Origin: Ignavibacteria bacterium | GTDB taxonomy: Bacteria; Bacteroidota; Ignavibacteria; Tepidaquicellales; Tepidaquicellaceae | Direction of reading: 5' to 3' | Length of the DNA: 64,000 bases | Assembly: GCA_016710985.1 (NCBI GenBank) | Contig: JADJTX010000013.1 | Span: 62,001-126,000, forward strand | Shown here: piece after piece, positions 37,033 through 46,510 of the stretch | Layout: every line of letters begins with the position of its first letter | How positions within the stretch are numbered: the stretch's first letter is position 1 | The notes under the pieces: generated by a model | The model's input: the letters and a program-made list of their open reading frames with translations, nothing else | Told to the model about the DNA's origin: nothing | Database searches by the model: none | Position numbers and translations under genes: made by a program

Positions 37033-37680
37033 ATGGCTGAAGAAATTTTACAAAACCCTGAAAAAGATTTCATTGAATTTAACGGAATGAAGATAGACCC
37101 TGTAATTTTTACACAGGGATTTGTACCGGGATGTAACATCGGCATCTGCGGAGGTCAGTGCTGTAACTGGGGAGTCTATATGGACAGAGATTTTCAGCCT
37201 ATCATAATGAACTTTGAAAATCAGATCAAAGAAGTAATGGATGAGTTCCAGCCGAGAGACAGCAATGTCTGGTTTGAAAAAGAACTTGAGGAAGATACTG
37301 ATTTTCCTTCGGGATATGCGATCGGAACTGAACTCTTTATCAATTCAACCGGAACTACACAGTGCGTATTCAAAGATAAAAGAGGATACTGCTCTTTGCA
37401 GGTAATGGCTGTAGAAAAAGGAATGCATAAATGGGAGATCAAACCGAAGTATTGCATTATGTATCCACTTTCAATAATTGATAATGTTTTAACAGTAGAC
37501 AATGACCACTCTGAACGACTGGATTACTGCGGAGTTCATCATAAAGAAAATTACACTCAGACTATTTTTGACGCAATGACAGAAGAGATAAAATATATAA
37601 TTGGTGAAGAAGGATATGATTTTCTGAATGAACATTATATTAAGAATTATAAAAAGAAGTATCAGATAAAGATCATTTAG
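37033..37680 (+). CDS. DUF3109 (YkgJ-like) cysteine-cluster protein
   Basis: A 215-residue protein with eight or more ordered cysteines: CNIGICGGQCCNWG near residue 37, CVFKDKRGYCSLQV near 117, KPKYCIMYPLSI and LDYCGVHH. The pattern belongs to the YkgJ/DUF3109 group, thought to bind zinc or an iron-sulfur cluster. The function is not known. Its ATG directly follows the fabD stop, so it is cotranscribed with fatty acid synthesis genes. Confidence 0.85.
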   Translation: MAEEILQNPEKDFIEFNGMKIDPVIFTQGFVPGCNIGICGGQCCNWGVYMDRDFQPIIMNFENQIKEVMDEFQPRDSNVWFEKELEEDTDFPSGYAIGTELFINSTGTTQCVFKDKRGYCSLQVMAVEKGMHKWEIKPKYCIMYPLSIIDNVLTVDNDHSERLDYCGVHHKENYTQTIFDAMTEEIKYIIGEEGYDFLNEHYIKNYKKKYQIKII

Positions 37681-37765
37681 CAGTTAATTGGTTAATTGGT
37701 TAATTAATTTGTTAATTAGATAACTCGTAACTCGTAACTCGTAATTCGTAATTTAAAATTAAAAC
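37681..37765. repeat. Heptamer-type repeats before fabG
   Basis: TTAATTGG words near 37684-37710, then CGTAACT/CGTAATT units at about 37723-37752, the same family as the 35.3-kb tract. Confidence 0.8.
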
Positions 37766-38494
37766 ATGTCCGACTTTAAAGAAAAAATAGTTTTGGTAAC
37801 AGGCGGTTCGAGGGGAATTGGTAAAGCTATTGCCGAATCACTTGCTGATGCAGGCGCAACGGTCATTGTGACTTATAAAAATGCGATCGATGAAAGTTAT
37901 TTTAATTCAAAGAACATAAAGCATTTTAAATGTGATGTAGCTGATTTAAAATCTGTTCAGGAAGTTGTTGATTCAATTGTAAAAGAATTTACAAAAATAG
38001 ACGTCCTTGTAAATAACGCAGGCATCACAAAGGACGGACTGCTGATGAGAATGAGTGAAGAGGACTGGGATGTTGTACTGGATACTAATTTAAAAGGAGT
38101 ATTCAACATGACAAAAGCAGTGACAAGAAGCATGATGAGCAAGCGTTACGGAAAGGTAATAAACATTACATCCATTGTGGGAATAATGGGTAATGCCGGT
38201 CAGGCAAATTATGTCGCGTCAAAAGCCGGAGTAATCGGTTTTACAAAGTCTGTAGCAAAAGAACTAGCATCAAGAAACATTAACATCAATGCAATCGCCC
38301 CGGGATTCATTGAAACTGAAATGACCGGCAAACTAAGTGAAGAGGTAAAGCAGAATTATTTAAACTCCATTCCGTTAAAAAAATTCGGAACGGGACAAGA
38401 CATAGCAAACGCAGTAAAATTCTTGGCTTCAGATGAATCAGCATATATTACAGGACAGACAATCTGTGTTGACGGCGGGATAGTGATGCAGTAG
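37766..38494 (+). CDS. fabG: 3-oxoacyl-ACP reductase
   Basis: NADPH-dependent reductase of the fatty acid elongation cycle. Short-chain dehydrogenase fold, 242 residues: cofactor loop TGGSRGIGKAIA, NNAGITKDGLLMRM, catalytic Ser in NITSIVGIMG and YxxxK as YVASK, then NAIAPGFIETEMT and the C-terminal ITGQTICVDGGI. These are FabG-specific features. It lies 85 bp after the DUF3109 gene, in the same direction as fabD. Confidence 0.94.
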   Translation: MSDFKEKIVLVTGGSRGIGKAIAESLADAGATVIVTYKNAIDESYFNSKNIKHFKCDVADLKSVQEVVDSIVKEFTKIDVLVNNAGITKDGLLMRMSEEDWDVVLDTNLKGVFNMTKAVTRSMMSKRYGKVINITSIVGIMGNAGQANYVASKAGVIGFTKSVAKELASRNININAIAPGFIETEMTGKLSEEVKQNYLNSIPLKKFGTGQDIANAVKFLASDESAYITGQTICVDGGIVMQ

Positions 38495-38576
38495 AGCAGT
38501 TGATAGTTAATAGTTAATAGTTAATGTAGAAGTCAAATGGTTTTTTCAAAAAAACTTAATAATTAAATTTAACAAT

Positions 38577-38954
38577 ATGAAAAATTTATTCTTATCTGTT
38601 TTTATCACATCTGTTCTTTATATATTAATTTCCGGTTGCGGTAAGAAAGATGATCCTTTTACCGGGAATGTATATTTTCATGATGCTGATTCGCTGGCAT
38701 TCATTGCAGGGTTTGATAAAGATACCCTGTTTTATATAATCAGAGGTCCGAAATTAAATCAGTCCCATAAGACAAAATACAAGATGGAGAAAGTAAATGA
38801 TTCTACATACTTGGTTGAAGTCGAGAAGAAACCTGTATTCTGGGAAAAGAATACGTGGGAAATAGTTCACGGAAAAGGCGATGACAAGGGATTTTATTCT
38901 GCTGAATCGAGAAATTATTATCAATACTCCCCGGATAAAAATATACTGAGGTAA
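38577..38954 (+). CDS. Small predicted lipoprotein
   Basis: 125 residues. The signal peptide ends in a lipobox (ILISGC, Cys at residue 21), followed by a polar beta-rich domain. I recognise no family. It follows fabG by 82 bp in the same direction and ends before a repeat-rich gap. Probably anchored in the outer membrane or the outer leaflet of the inner membrane. Confidence 0.7.
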   Translation: MKNLFLSVFITSVLYILISGCGKKDDPFTGNVYFHDADSLAFIAGFDKDTLFYIIRGPKLNQSHKTKYKMEKVNDSTYLVEVEKKPVFWEKNTWEIVHGKGDDKGFYSAESRNYYQYSPDKNILR

Positions 38955-39082
38955 TATTAACAATTAATAATTAGCAATGAGCAATGAACAATGAGTTATA
39001 AGTTATTAGTTATGAGCAAATGCAAAGTGTTAACTGCTAACAGTTGTTTATTATTTGTATTTTTAAATAATCTAAATAATAT

Positions 39083-40648
39083 ATTATCAAACTCCGAAAA
39101 GAATCATTCAAAACCGAATCGGGTATAACAATTCCGGATTTTTTAACTGAATCCTCGGTTCAGGCAGATCCGGGAAAATATCCTTACACCCGTGGAGTTC
39201 ACGAATCCATGTATCGTTCGAGATTCTGGACAATGCGGCAGTACGCAGGATTCGGGACAGCGGAAGAATCAAATAAGAGATATAAATTTTTAATAAATTC
39301 AGGGACAACCGGTTTATCAGTTGCATTTGACTTACCGACGCAGATCGGTTATGACAGTGATGATCCAATGAGTGAAGGTGAGGTTGGCAAAGCCGGCGTA
39401 GCAATAGATTCACTTGAAGACATGGAGACTTTATTTGACGGGATAAAGCTTGCTGACATTACGACATCAATGACAATAAATTCAACTGCTTCCATATTAT
39501 TACTGATGTATGTTGCAATTGCTAAAAAACAAAATGCTGATCTGAAAAAATTATCAGGAACGATTCAGAATGATATTTTGAAAGAATATATTGCACGCGG
39601 AACGTATATTTATCCGCCGATGCAGTCCATGAGACTTATCACTGACATTTTCAAATGGTGCAGTGAAAATCTGCCTTCATGGAATACGATTTCAATAAGC
39701 GGCTATCATATACGCGAAGCGGGTTCGAGTGCTGTTCAGGAAGTTGCATTTACTTTATCCGACGGTATTGAATATGTCAAAGCTGCCATTGAGTCCGGGC
39801 TGGATGTAGATGATTTTGCAAAGCGTCTTTCATTCTTTTTTAATTCACATAATAATTTCATAGAAGAAGTAGACAAGTTCCGTGCAGCGAGAAGGATATG
39901 GGCAAAGATAATGAAAGAAAGATTTAATGCTAAAGATGAGAACAGCACGAAACTGAGATTTCATGCACAGACAGACGGCTCGAATCTTTCTGATAAGCAG
40001 ATCGACAATAATATAGTAAGGGTTACCATTCAGGCGCTCGCTGCTGTCATAGGTGGTTGTCAGTCATTGCATACCAACAGTAAAGATGAAGCGCTTGCTC
40101 TGCCCACTGAACAATCGGTTCAGACCGCTCTCAGGACACAGCAGATCATTGCACACGAAAGCGGAGTTGCGGACAGTGTTGATGTTCTAGGAGGTTCATA
40201 TCTTGTGGAATACATGACAGATCAGATCGAAGAAAAAGCCCTTGAGTATATAAAGAAAATAGATGATCTCGGCGGATCTTCAAAAGCTATCGAAACAGGT
40301 TTTCAAAAAAATGAGATCGAGAGAAATTCATACCAGTTTCAGAAAGACCTTGAAGAAAAAAAAATAATTGAGGTCGGTGTAAATGAATTTCAATCTGATT
40401 TTGATGAAGAACACATACTTTTAAAAATTGATGAAAATGTAAGAGCTGATCAAATCGGGAAACTAAAGAAGTTAAAGGAGAGAAGAAATAATGAGAAAGT
40501 TAGTCAGCTGCTTGATGTTATTAGAGAGAAAGCAAACACGAAAGAAAATCTGCTGCCGTATTTAATGGAAGCAATTGAAAGCTATGCAACAATTGGTGAG
40601 ATTTCGAATGTGCTGAGGGATGTGTGGGGAGAGTACAAGAGCAATTAA
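39083..40648 (+). CDS. Methylmalonyl-CoA mutase large-subunit-type protein, start lost
   Basis: Catalytic TIM-barrel subunit of a B12-dependent acyl-CoA mutase. It contains RFWTMRQYAGFGTAEESNKR, TGLSVAFDLPTQIGYDSDDP, SGYHIREAGSSAVQEVAFTL and the late DEALALPTE segment. There is no B12-binding domain, so a separate small subunit is needed; none is nearby. Family homology runs upstream of the first ATG (39209) in the same frame (ESFKTESGITIPDFLTE, then KYPYTRGVHESMYRS). It meets a stop at 39077 without any ATG, GTG or TTG. The true start is therefore missing or shifted. Confidence 0.87.
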   Translation: MIKLRKESFKTESGITIPDFLTESSVQADPGKYPYTRGVHESMYRSRFWTMRQYAGFGTAEESNKRYKFLINSGTTGLSVAFDLPTQIGYDSDDPMSEGEVGKAGVAIDSLEDMETLFDGIKLADITTSMTINSTASILLLMYVAIAKKQNADLKKLSGTIQNDILKEYIARGTYIYPPMQSMRLITDIFKWCSENLPSWNTISISGYHIREAGSSAVQEVAFTLSDGIEYVKAAIESGLDVDDFAKRLSFFFNSHNNFIEEVDKFRAARRIWAKIMKERFNAKDENSTKLRFHAQTDGSNLSDKQIDNNIVRVTIQALAAVIGGCQSLHTNSKDEALALPTEQSVQTALRTQQIIAHESGVADSVDVLGGSYLVEYMTDQIEEKALEYIKKIDDLGGSSKAIETGFQKNEIERNSYQFQKDLEEKKIIEVGVNEFQSDFDEEHILLKIDENVRADQIGKLKKLKERRNNEKVSQLLDVIREKANTKENLLPYLMEAIESYATIGEISNVLRDVWGEYKSN

Positions 40649-40816
40649 TAATTAATAATTAATAATTAATAATTAATAATAATTAATAATTAATAATTAA
40701 TAATTAATAATTTTAATAAATTAATTTTAATTTGATTTAAAAAAGAAGGCTTCGGGAAATGGTAGCATTTCAAAAGTTAATACTCAATACTCAATACTCA
40801 ATACTCAATACTCAAA
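40645..40816. repeat. Heptamer arrays after the mutase gene
   Basis: TAATAAT/AATTAAT 7-mers (about ten units, 40646-40712) are followed by a short unique stretch and a CAATACT array at 40784-40814 running up to the next start codon. Confidence 0.85.
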
Positions 40817-41526
40817 ATGAATCAAAAAGTCGTCTGGATCACTGGAGCTTCGACAGGAATCGGCAAAGAAATTGCAAATGAATTTTCGAAAGCCGGGCAT
40901 ATTGTAGTAGTATCGGCGCGCAGAAAATCCCGGTTAGTAAGGATAGTAAGTGAGATCAAATATGCTGACAGGGAAGCGGCTGCATTTGTATGTAATATTT
41001 TATCCGAGAGGAGTATTCAGATCACCAGTAAACGTATCCGCGAGAAATACGGAAGCATAGACCTTTTGATAAATAATGCCGGAGTAACTGTATTTAAATC
41101 ATTCATGGAGACAAAGACTTTTGATTATGACAATGTAATCGATACAAATTTGAGAGGCGCGTTCCTTTGTATGAAATCAGTTTTGCCTCAGATGATCAAA
41201 AAGAAAAGGGGCACATCATAAATATTTTATCCGTAGCTGCAAATACAGCATTTGAGAACAGCGCCGTTTATGCCGCCTCAAAAGCAGGCTTGCTTGCCAT
41301 GTCCAACAGTCTGAGAGAAGAAGTAAGAAGATACAATATAAAGATCAGCAACATACTTCCCGGAGCTGTCGAGACTCCAATGTGGGACAGTAAATCACGT
41401 CAGAGGTATAAAAACAGGATGATGTCACCTGTGGATATTGCTAAAATCACACTGAATGTTTTTCAGCAGCCAAGGAAAGTACTTATAGAAGATTTGATTG
41501 TGAGACCGGTTAAAGGAGATCTGTAG
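40817..41526 (+). CDS. Short-chain dehydrogenase/reductase, frameshifted
   Basis: NAD(P)-dependent oxidoreductase of unknown substrate. The first part has TGASTGIGKEIA, LINNAGVTVF and the NAG helix; the second part has NILSVAANTAFENSAVYAAS with the catalytic YAASK, then ILPGAVETPMWDS. The frames join if the G run 41208-41211 had five bases, giving KKKRGHIINILS. Combined length is about 236 residues, normal for the family. The substrate cannot be inferred. Confidence 0.82.
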
Positions 41527-41810
41527 AAACCAAGAGTCAGGACTCAATCGTTAATTGTTAATTGTTAATCGTTAATCGCAAATCCTCAATCATCAATCCT
41601 CAATCGGTCAATCGTCAATCGTCAATCGTGAATCGTGAATCGTGAATCGTGAATCGTGAATCGTTAATCGTGAATCGTTAATCGTGAATCGTTAATCGTG
41701 AATCGTCAATCGTTAATCCTCAATCCTCAATCGTCAATCCTCAATCGTCAATCGTAAATCGTAAATCCTCATTCCTAAATTAATTATTAATTATTAACTG
41801 AAGATACGCA
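41527..41810. repeat. Long heptamer repeat tract
   Basis: About thirty 7-mers of the TCGTGAA, TCGTTAA, TCGTCAA and TCCTCAA family cover roughly 41545-41780. The family also occurs at 35.19-35.26 kb. No gene. Confidence 0.9.
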
Positions 41811-41919
41811 TTTTGTCATTCTGAACGAACGGAGCGAAGCGGAGTGAAGTGAAGAATCCAATAATTTAGATAGAATTGAAGTATTTGGATTCTTCGTTTC
41901 GCTCAGAAATGACAAAAAA
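41811..41919. repeat. REP-like imperfect palindrome
   Basis: The left arm starts TTTTGTCATTCTGAACGAAC and runs to GAAGAATCC; the right arm reads GGATTCTTCGTTTCGCTCAG then AAATGACAAAA. The arms are complementary over about 35-40 bases with mismatches. Elements with GTCATTCTGAGCGAAGCGAAGAATC-like arms are common between genes of FCB-group bacteria. Mobility by a REP-associated transposase is inference. Confidence 0.75.
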
Positions 41920-42054
41920 GTGCACTTGCGTAACTTTATTTATTAATTATTCATTATTTCCTGTTATTTCCTGTAACCATTCAAAAAGTTACAAATGAAA
42001 TTTGAAAGATAAGGTTTGAAAGTCAGTCTAAGCAAACCGGCAGTTGATTGAAAC

Positions 42055-42435
42055 AACCTGGCGGTCGCCGGAAACGGACTGACGGTCGAAGTAAGCGGGG
42101 TGGCGGTCGCCGGAAACGGACTGACAGTCGAAGTAAGCGGGGTGGCGGTCGCCGGAAGGCAAGTGGCAGTCGCCGGAAGGCAAGTGGCGGTCGCCGGAAG
42201 GCAAAAGAATTGAAAAATATTTCAAAAGTAAATCGATGGAAAGCAAGTGGCGGTCGCCGGAAGCAGAAAGTTTGTGACAGGATTTTCAGTGGCGGTGACA
42301 GGATTTTCAGTGGCGGTCGCTGGAAGCGGACTGGCAGTCGATGGATGACCGGTGGCGGTCACCGGAAGACAAAAGTTTGTGACAGGATTTTCAGTGTCTG
42401 TGACAGGATTTTCAGTGGCGGTCGCCGGAAGCACT
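42055..42435. repeat. GC-rich 21-bp tandem array
   Basis: Units of 21 bp built from a few sequence types: CGGTCGCCGGAAGGCAAGTGG, CGGTCGCCGGAAACGGACTGA, CGGTCGAAGTAAGCGGGGTGG and GTGACAGGATTTTCAGTGGCG. A short unique stretch (42208-42240) interrupts it. GC content is far above the flanks. Several frames on both strands stay open (Arg/Lys-rich on the plus strand) only because the period is a multiple of three. The core TGGCGGT matches the TGGCGAT of the 15.4-kb array. Confidence 0.9.
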
Positions 42436-43058
42436 CGGAAAATGAAAAGATGGGTATAAATTGAAATTTATTTCACAAAAACATTCTCCGGGGGTTACAC
42501 AAAACGAAAATTAAACACCTAGTATCAGATAGTGCTTGCACTATGTCCTAGAGAAGAATAACTTTTAAGTTAATATTTTTTGCATTAAGACCGAACAAAT
42601 GCATCATTGAACATTAGTTCATCACATAAAGTCTTTACTACATTATTATCTTAATTGCATTCACCCAAATTATATTTAAAAAGAATTTCTCAAAATTTCC
42701 ACATCCGTCCAAAATAAAGAAAAAGCTTGCCACGAATGATCACGAATGATCACGATTTAAAAAGTATTATCACTAATTTTTAAATAGAATTTACATTAAG
42801 TTTATTTTAGTCATCAGGAGTATAGTATTAAGAAAGATTTAAAGTTTGATCTTAAAAGACTCGATGTTGTTCGAAAATATTATCAAAACATTTAGAGTTT
42901 TAGAATTAATTAATTTTTGAAAAACATTTTGGACTGCAATACAAATTTTCTCCTCCGGAAGCCGTAAATTACATTGACATTTCTAAGCATTAAAAGTATA
43001 TTATTCACTTGTATTTTAAACCTTTTAAGACAATAATTAATAATTACGGAGTGAAATA
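42436..43058. other. Gene-free leader of secD
   Basis: AT-rich, no gene seen. At 42712-42760 is the inverted near-copy of the 50-bp element found at 16001-16051 (AAAGCTTGCCACGAATGATC). The last bases carry GGAG about ten bases ahead of the TTG start of secD, a usable ribosome-binding site. Confidence 0.5.
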
Positions 43059-45134
43059 TTGAAGAAAAACCTTTCTCGAATTATCATTACGGTTGTACTT
43101 ATCGTACTTTCATTATACTTCTTATACCCTACTTACCAGGACTACACTTTAAATAAAGAATTAAAGGGTCTCACAGGTCAGGACAGTATAGATTTTCTGG
43201 ATAAGAACAATCTAAGTTTATTGAATGCCAGAGATAAAAGACTGAAACTCGGACTTGATCTCAAGGGCGGCATGTATGTCGTGATGGATGTGGATGTAGT
43301 AAAGCTGCTCGAAGACATGGCTAAGAAAAAAGATGATCAGCTGACTGTGATTTTAGCCGAAGTAAAAGAAGCTTCTAAGAATAATGAAGAGCTTATACTT
43401 GAAACTTTTAAGATCAAACTTAATGATAAAGGTCTGACCTTAAAATCGTATTACGGTGAATTGAGAGATAGTGACGCTGAAGTAGAGCTGACCGCGGAAA
43501 TTGACAATGCGCTTGACAGAGCCGTTGAGATCGTGAGAAACAGAGTTGACCAGTACGGCGTTGCTGAGCCGCAAATACAGAAGATCGGTAACAGCAGGAT
43601 CATTGTGGAACTTCCCGGTGTAAGCAATCCGGAAGAAGTAAGAAAGCTTCTCGAAGGAACTGCTTTGCTGGAGTTTAAGCTCGTATATGATCCTCAGGCA
43701 ACTGTAAAAATAATGGAGGCGATTAATACTGTACTTGTTGGTGATACAACCGCTTCTTCCGATTCAACCACATCTTCGAAACTAAGTGATTCACTAAAGT
43801 CTAAGTCAGAATCAATTACTTCAAAGGATTCTTCAGAAAATTCAGCTGCAAGTAAAAAAGATTCTTTAAATAAAGTCAAAGAAAAATCAGTTGCGGAAAC
43901 TAAAAAAGATACAGCAAAAGATAAGAAAGACTTAACGGCAAAAAAAGATTCTCTTTCTAAAGATACTAAAGATAAAAAAGATACTAATGCTAAAAGTTCG
44001 GATACAAACCTTGCTTCGACCGATTCAGCATCCGAAAGCGATACTACAGACAAGACTCAGCTGACAGAAGAAGAATTTAAGGCAAAGTATCCTTTCTTTA
44101 CATTATTAGTCATAAATCAGGAGAGCGGAACTGCAGATGGTTATGTAAAAGACAGTGATAAAGAAAAAATAGAAAGAATTCTTAACCGGGAAGATGTCAA
44201 AGCAGTGATCCCGTCTGATATGCAGTTTGCATGGTCTAACAGGACGTTTGAATCCGAAGGTGAAAAAATTCATGTACTGTATGCAGTAAAAAAAGATGCT
44301 GAATTAACAGGAAAAGTGATCACAGATGCGCGATCGAATATCGATCCGACAAGCAATACACCAATAGTAACTATGGAAATGGATTCTGAAGGAGCTTCTG
44401 ACTGGGCAAGAATAACAGGAGCAAACATAAATAAAAGAATTGCAATAGTTCTTGATAACGTAGTTTATTCAGCTCCGAATGTAAGAAATAAGATCACAGG
44501 CGGAAATTCACAGATAGAAGGAATGGCTAATGTGCAGGAAGCAAAGCTTCTTGAAATAGTTCTTAAAGCGGGAGCATTACCGGCACCTGTAAAAATAATT
44601 GAAGAACGTTCAATAGGACCATCACTTGGAGAAGATTCGATACGATCAGGCGTATTTTCTTCGGTTGCAGCTTTGATACTGGTTGCCCTTTTCATGATTT
44701 TCTATTACAGATTCGGAGGTTCGATTGCTGATGTGGCTTTGCTCATAAACTTTCTTATCATCCTTGGATTCATGGCATCGCTTAAAGCTACACTTACACT
44801 TCCGGGTATAGCAGGTTTGATTTTATCCATTGGTATGTCTGTTGACACAAACGTTCTGATATTTGAAAGGATAAGAGAAGAGTTGAGCAGCGGCAAGCCT
44901 TTGAGAACTGCAGTGGATCTCGGATACAAACGAGCATTTTCGGCAATCATAGATTCACATTTAACGAGTCTTATAACAGGTGTGATTTTGTATCAATTCG
45001 GAAGCGGTCCGATACAGGGTTTTGCATTAACACTTATATTTGGTTTACTGGCAAACTTATTCACAGCAATTGTTATTACTCATTATATATTTGACATAAT
45101 GATTGAAAAAGGTAAGAAAGTAAGCTTCGGTTAA
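43059..45134 (+). CDS. secD: Protein translocase subunit SecD
   Basis: Inner-membrane partner of SecYEG that uses the proton gradient to complete protein export. It has the first helix (residues 8-25), a P1 domain with LGLDLKGGMYVVMDVD and VEIVRNRVDQYGVAEPQIQ, then a head region and five more helices with SIGPSLGEDSIRSGVFSS and GMSVDTNVLIFERIREE. Start is TTG, preceded by GGAG. Residues about 230-334 are an inserted Ser/Lys/Asp/Thr-rich low-complexity segment not present in standard SecD, which brings the length to 691. secF follows after 44 bp. Confidence 0.95.
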   Translation: MKKNLSRIIITVVLIVLSLYFLYPTYQDYTLNKELKGLTGQDSIDFLDKNNLSLLNARDKRLKLGLDLKGGMYVVMDVDVVKLLEDMAKKKDDQLTVILAEVKEASKNNEELILETFKIKLNDKGLTLKSYYGELRDSDAEVELTAEIDNALDRAVEIVRNRVDQYGVAEPQIQKIGNSRIIVELPGVSNPEEVRKLLEGTALLEFKLVYDPQATVKIMEAINTVLVGDTTASSDSTTSSKLSDSLKSKSESITSKDSSENSAASKKDSLNKVKEKSVAETKKDTAKDKKDLTAKKDSLSKDTKDKKDTNAKSSDTNLASTDSASESDTTDKTQLTEEEFKAKYPFFTLLVINQESGTADGYVKDSDKEKIERILNREDVKAVIPSDMQFAWSNRTFESEGEKIHVLYAVKKDAELTGKVITDARSNIDPTSNTPIVTMEMDSEGASDWARITGANINKRIAIVLDNVVYSAPNVRNKITGGNSQIEGMANVQEAKLLEIVLKAGALPAPVKIIEERSIGPSLGEDSIRSGVFSSVAALILVALFMIFYYRFGGSIADVALLINFLIILGFMASLKATLTLPGIAGLILSIGMSVDTNVLIFERIREELSSGKPLRTAVDLGYKRAFSAIIDSHLTSLITGVILYQFGSGPIQGFALTLIFGLLANLFTAIVITHYIFDIMIEKGKKVSFG

Positions 45135-45178
45135 ATTTTAAATTAAATTATTAGCAACAAAAATATTATATATTAAGA

Positions 45179-46162
45179 ATGAGACTTTTTCAGAACACAA
45201 ATTATGATTTTTTAGGTCACAGGAATAAATACTATCTTATTTCAATAACAATTATTGTTATCGGATTTGCAGTATTATTTACAGCGAAGAGCATTCCTCT
45301 CGGGATAGATTTTAGCGGCGGGACTGAAATACAGGTGAAGTTTTCGAAAGATGTTGATATATCAGAATTAAGAAGTGCAATGGATGAAGCCGGATTTAAA
45401 GGAATGGAAATTAAATCAATGGGTTCGGAAAGAGATGTACTGCTGAGAACTCCATTGCAGGAAGAAGGACAGTTGGTTTCTGATAAAATTCAAACTGGTA
45501 TTAAATCCAAAATGCCTGATAATACTTTTGAAGTTTTAAGAACCGATAAAGTAGGTCCGAAGATCGGAGCTGAGTTGAGGCAGAATGCATTGTTCGCAAT
45601 TTTGTTTTCACTCATTGCAATTCTGATCTACATGTCATTCAGATTTCAGTTTGTATTTGCTGCTGCTGCTGTAATTGCATTATTCCATGACGTTTTGATC
45701 ACTATTTCAGTCATTGCAATAGCCGATTTTATTTTTCCGGATCTTCGCCTTGAATTTAATCAGTCAATGCTTGCAGCTTTCTTAACACTTGTAGGATTTT
45801 CTTCTAATGATACTGTTATTGTGTTTGACAGAATAAGGGAAAATATAAAATTATACAAAAATGATAATGTCATCGATGTGATGAACAGAAGTATAAATGC
45901 AACCTTAAGCAGAACTGTTATTACCAGCGGTACTGTATTCCTTACGGTTTTAGTATTATTCCTCTTCGGCGGCGAGGTAAACAGAAGCTTTGCATTTACA
46001 TTTGGAATCGGGATAATTACCGGAACTTACTCATCCATATTCATAGCAAGCGCTATTGTAGTTGACTGGAAATTAAGATCAGGTTTGACACTTGGAAGCG
46101 CCAAATCAATCGGAAACAGGACAAAATTGACAACACCAAAAGTTAAAAAAGTAAATGCCTGA
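45179..46162 (+). CDS. secF: Protein translocase subunit SecF
   Basis: Second subunit of the SecDF export motor. It has six helices, the periplasmic opening with IPLGIDFSGGTEIQVKFS, the KVGPKIGAELRQNALFAILF segment, and the conserved VGFSSNDTVIVFDRIREN. In that motif most SecF proteins have GYSxNDTVV, so it is intact. 327 residues. Its last bases overlap the start of the STAS gene by 8 bp. Confidence 0.96.
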   Translation: MRLFQNTNYDFLGHRNKYYLISITIIVIGFAVLFTAKSIPLGIDFSGGTEIQVKFSKDVDISELRSAMDEAGFKGMEIKSMGSERDVLLRTPLQEEGQLVSDKIQTGIKSKMPDNTFEVLRTDKVGPKIGAELRQNALFAILFSLIAILIYMSFRFQFVFAAAAVIALFHDVLITISVIAIADFIFPDLRLEFNQSMLAAFLTLVGFSSNDTVIVFDRIRENIKLYKNDNVIDVMNRSINATLSRTVITSGTVFLTVLVLFLFGGEVNRSFAFTFGIGIITGTYSSIFIASAIVVDWKLRSGLTLGSAKSIGNRTKLTTPKVKKVNA

Positions 46163-46484
46163 TATAAAGAAAATATATACCGGTGACGGAACTGACAGAT
46201 CAGCAGTAATTGAAATTGATGATGAAATAGTCGGGCTTAATCAATTTAATACTCTCAGCGATCTGGTTTCTGATGAAATGAAAGAAGGAATCAAATCGTT
46301 TACATTTGATCTGTCCAGATTAAACACTATTAACAGTTCAGGGCTCGGAATTCTCATAAGCTGCTTAAAGAAAGTAAAAGATTCAGGCGGCTCTTTGAAA
46401 ATTATAAATGTGAACGAAAAGATATTGAACATATTTAAGCTTACTAAGCTCGACAATGTCTTTGAAATCAAAACTTCAGCTTAA
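46155..46484 (+). CDS. STAS-domain protein (anti-sigma factor antagonist-like)
   Basis: A 109-residue single STAS domain like SpoIIAA/RsbV, which switches partners when a Ser is phosphorylated. The expected site is INSSGLGILISCLKKV (around residues 55-70), with the Ser-Ser-Gly phospho-loop intact. No partner kinase or sigma factor is nearby. Coupled by overlap to secF and followed by a clear terminator, so it closes the secDF operon. Confidence 0.85.
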   Translation: MPDIKKIYTGDGTDRSAVIEIDDEIVGLNQFNTLSDLVSDEMKEGIKSFTFDLSRLNTINSSGLGILISCLKKVKDSGGSLKIINVNEKILNIFKLTKLDNVFEIKTSA

Positions 46485-46510
46485 AATAGTTTTTTAAAAT
46501 TGTATTTTAA

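Noticed and set aside
42048..42464. Open frame encoding an Arg/Lys-rich 138-residue protein, and overlapping minus-strand frames
   Set aside because: Several frames on both strands stay open together because of the 21-bp period; no frame shows selection, and the array is best seen as a minisatellite.
43694..44053. Minus-strand 119-codon open frame opposite secD
   Set aside because: Lies exactly opposite the low-complexity insert of secD; skewed codon use keeps the other strand open.
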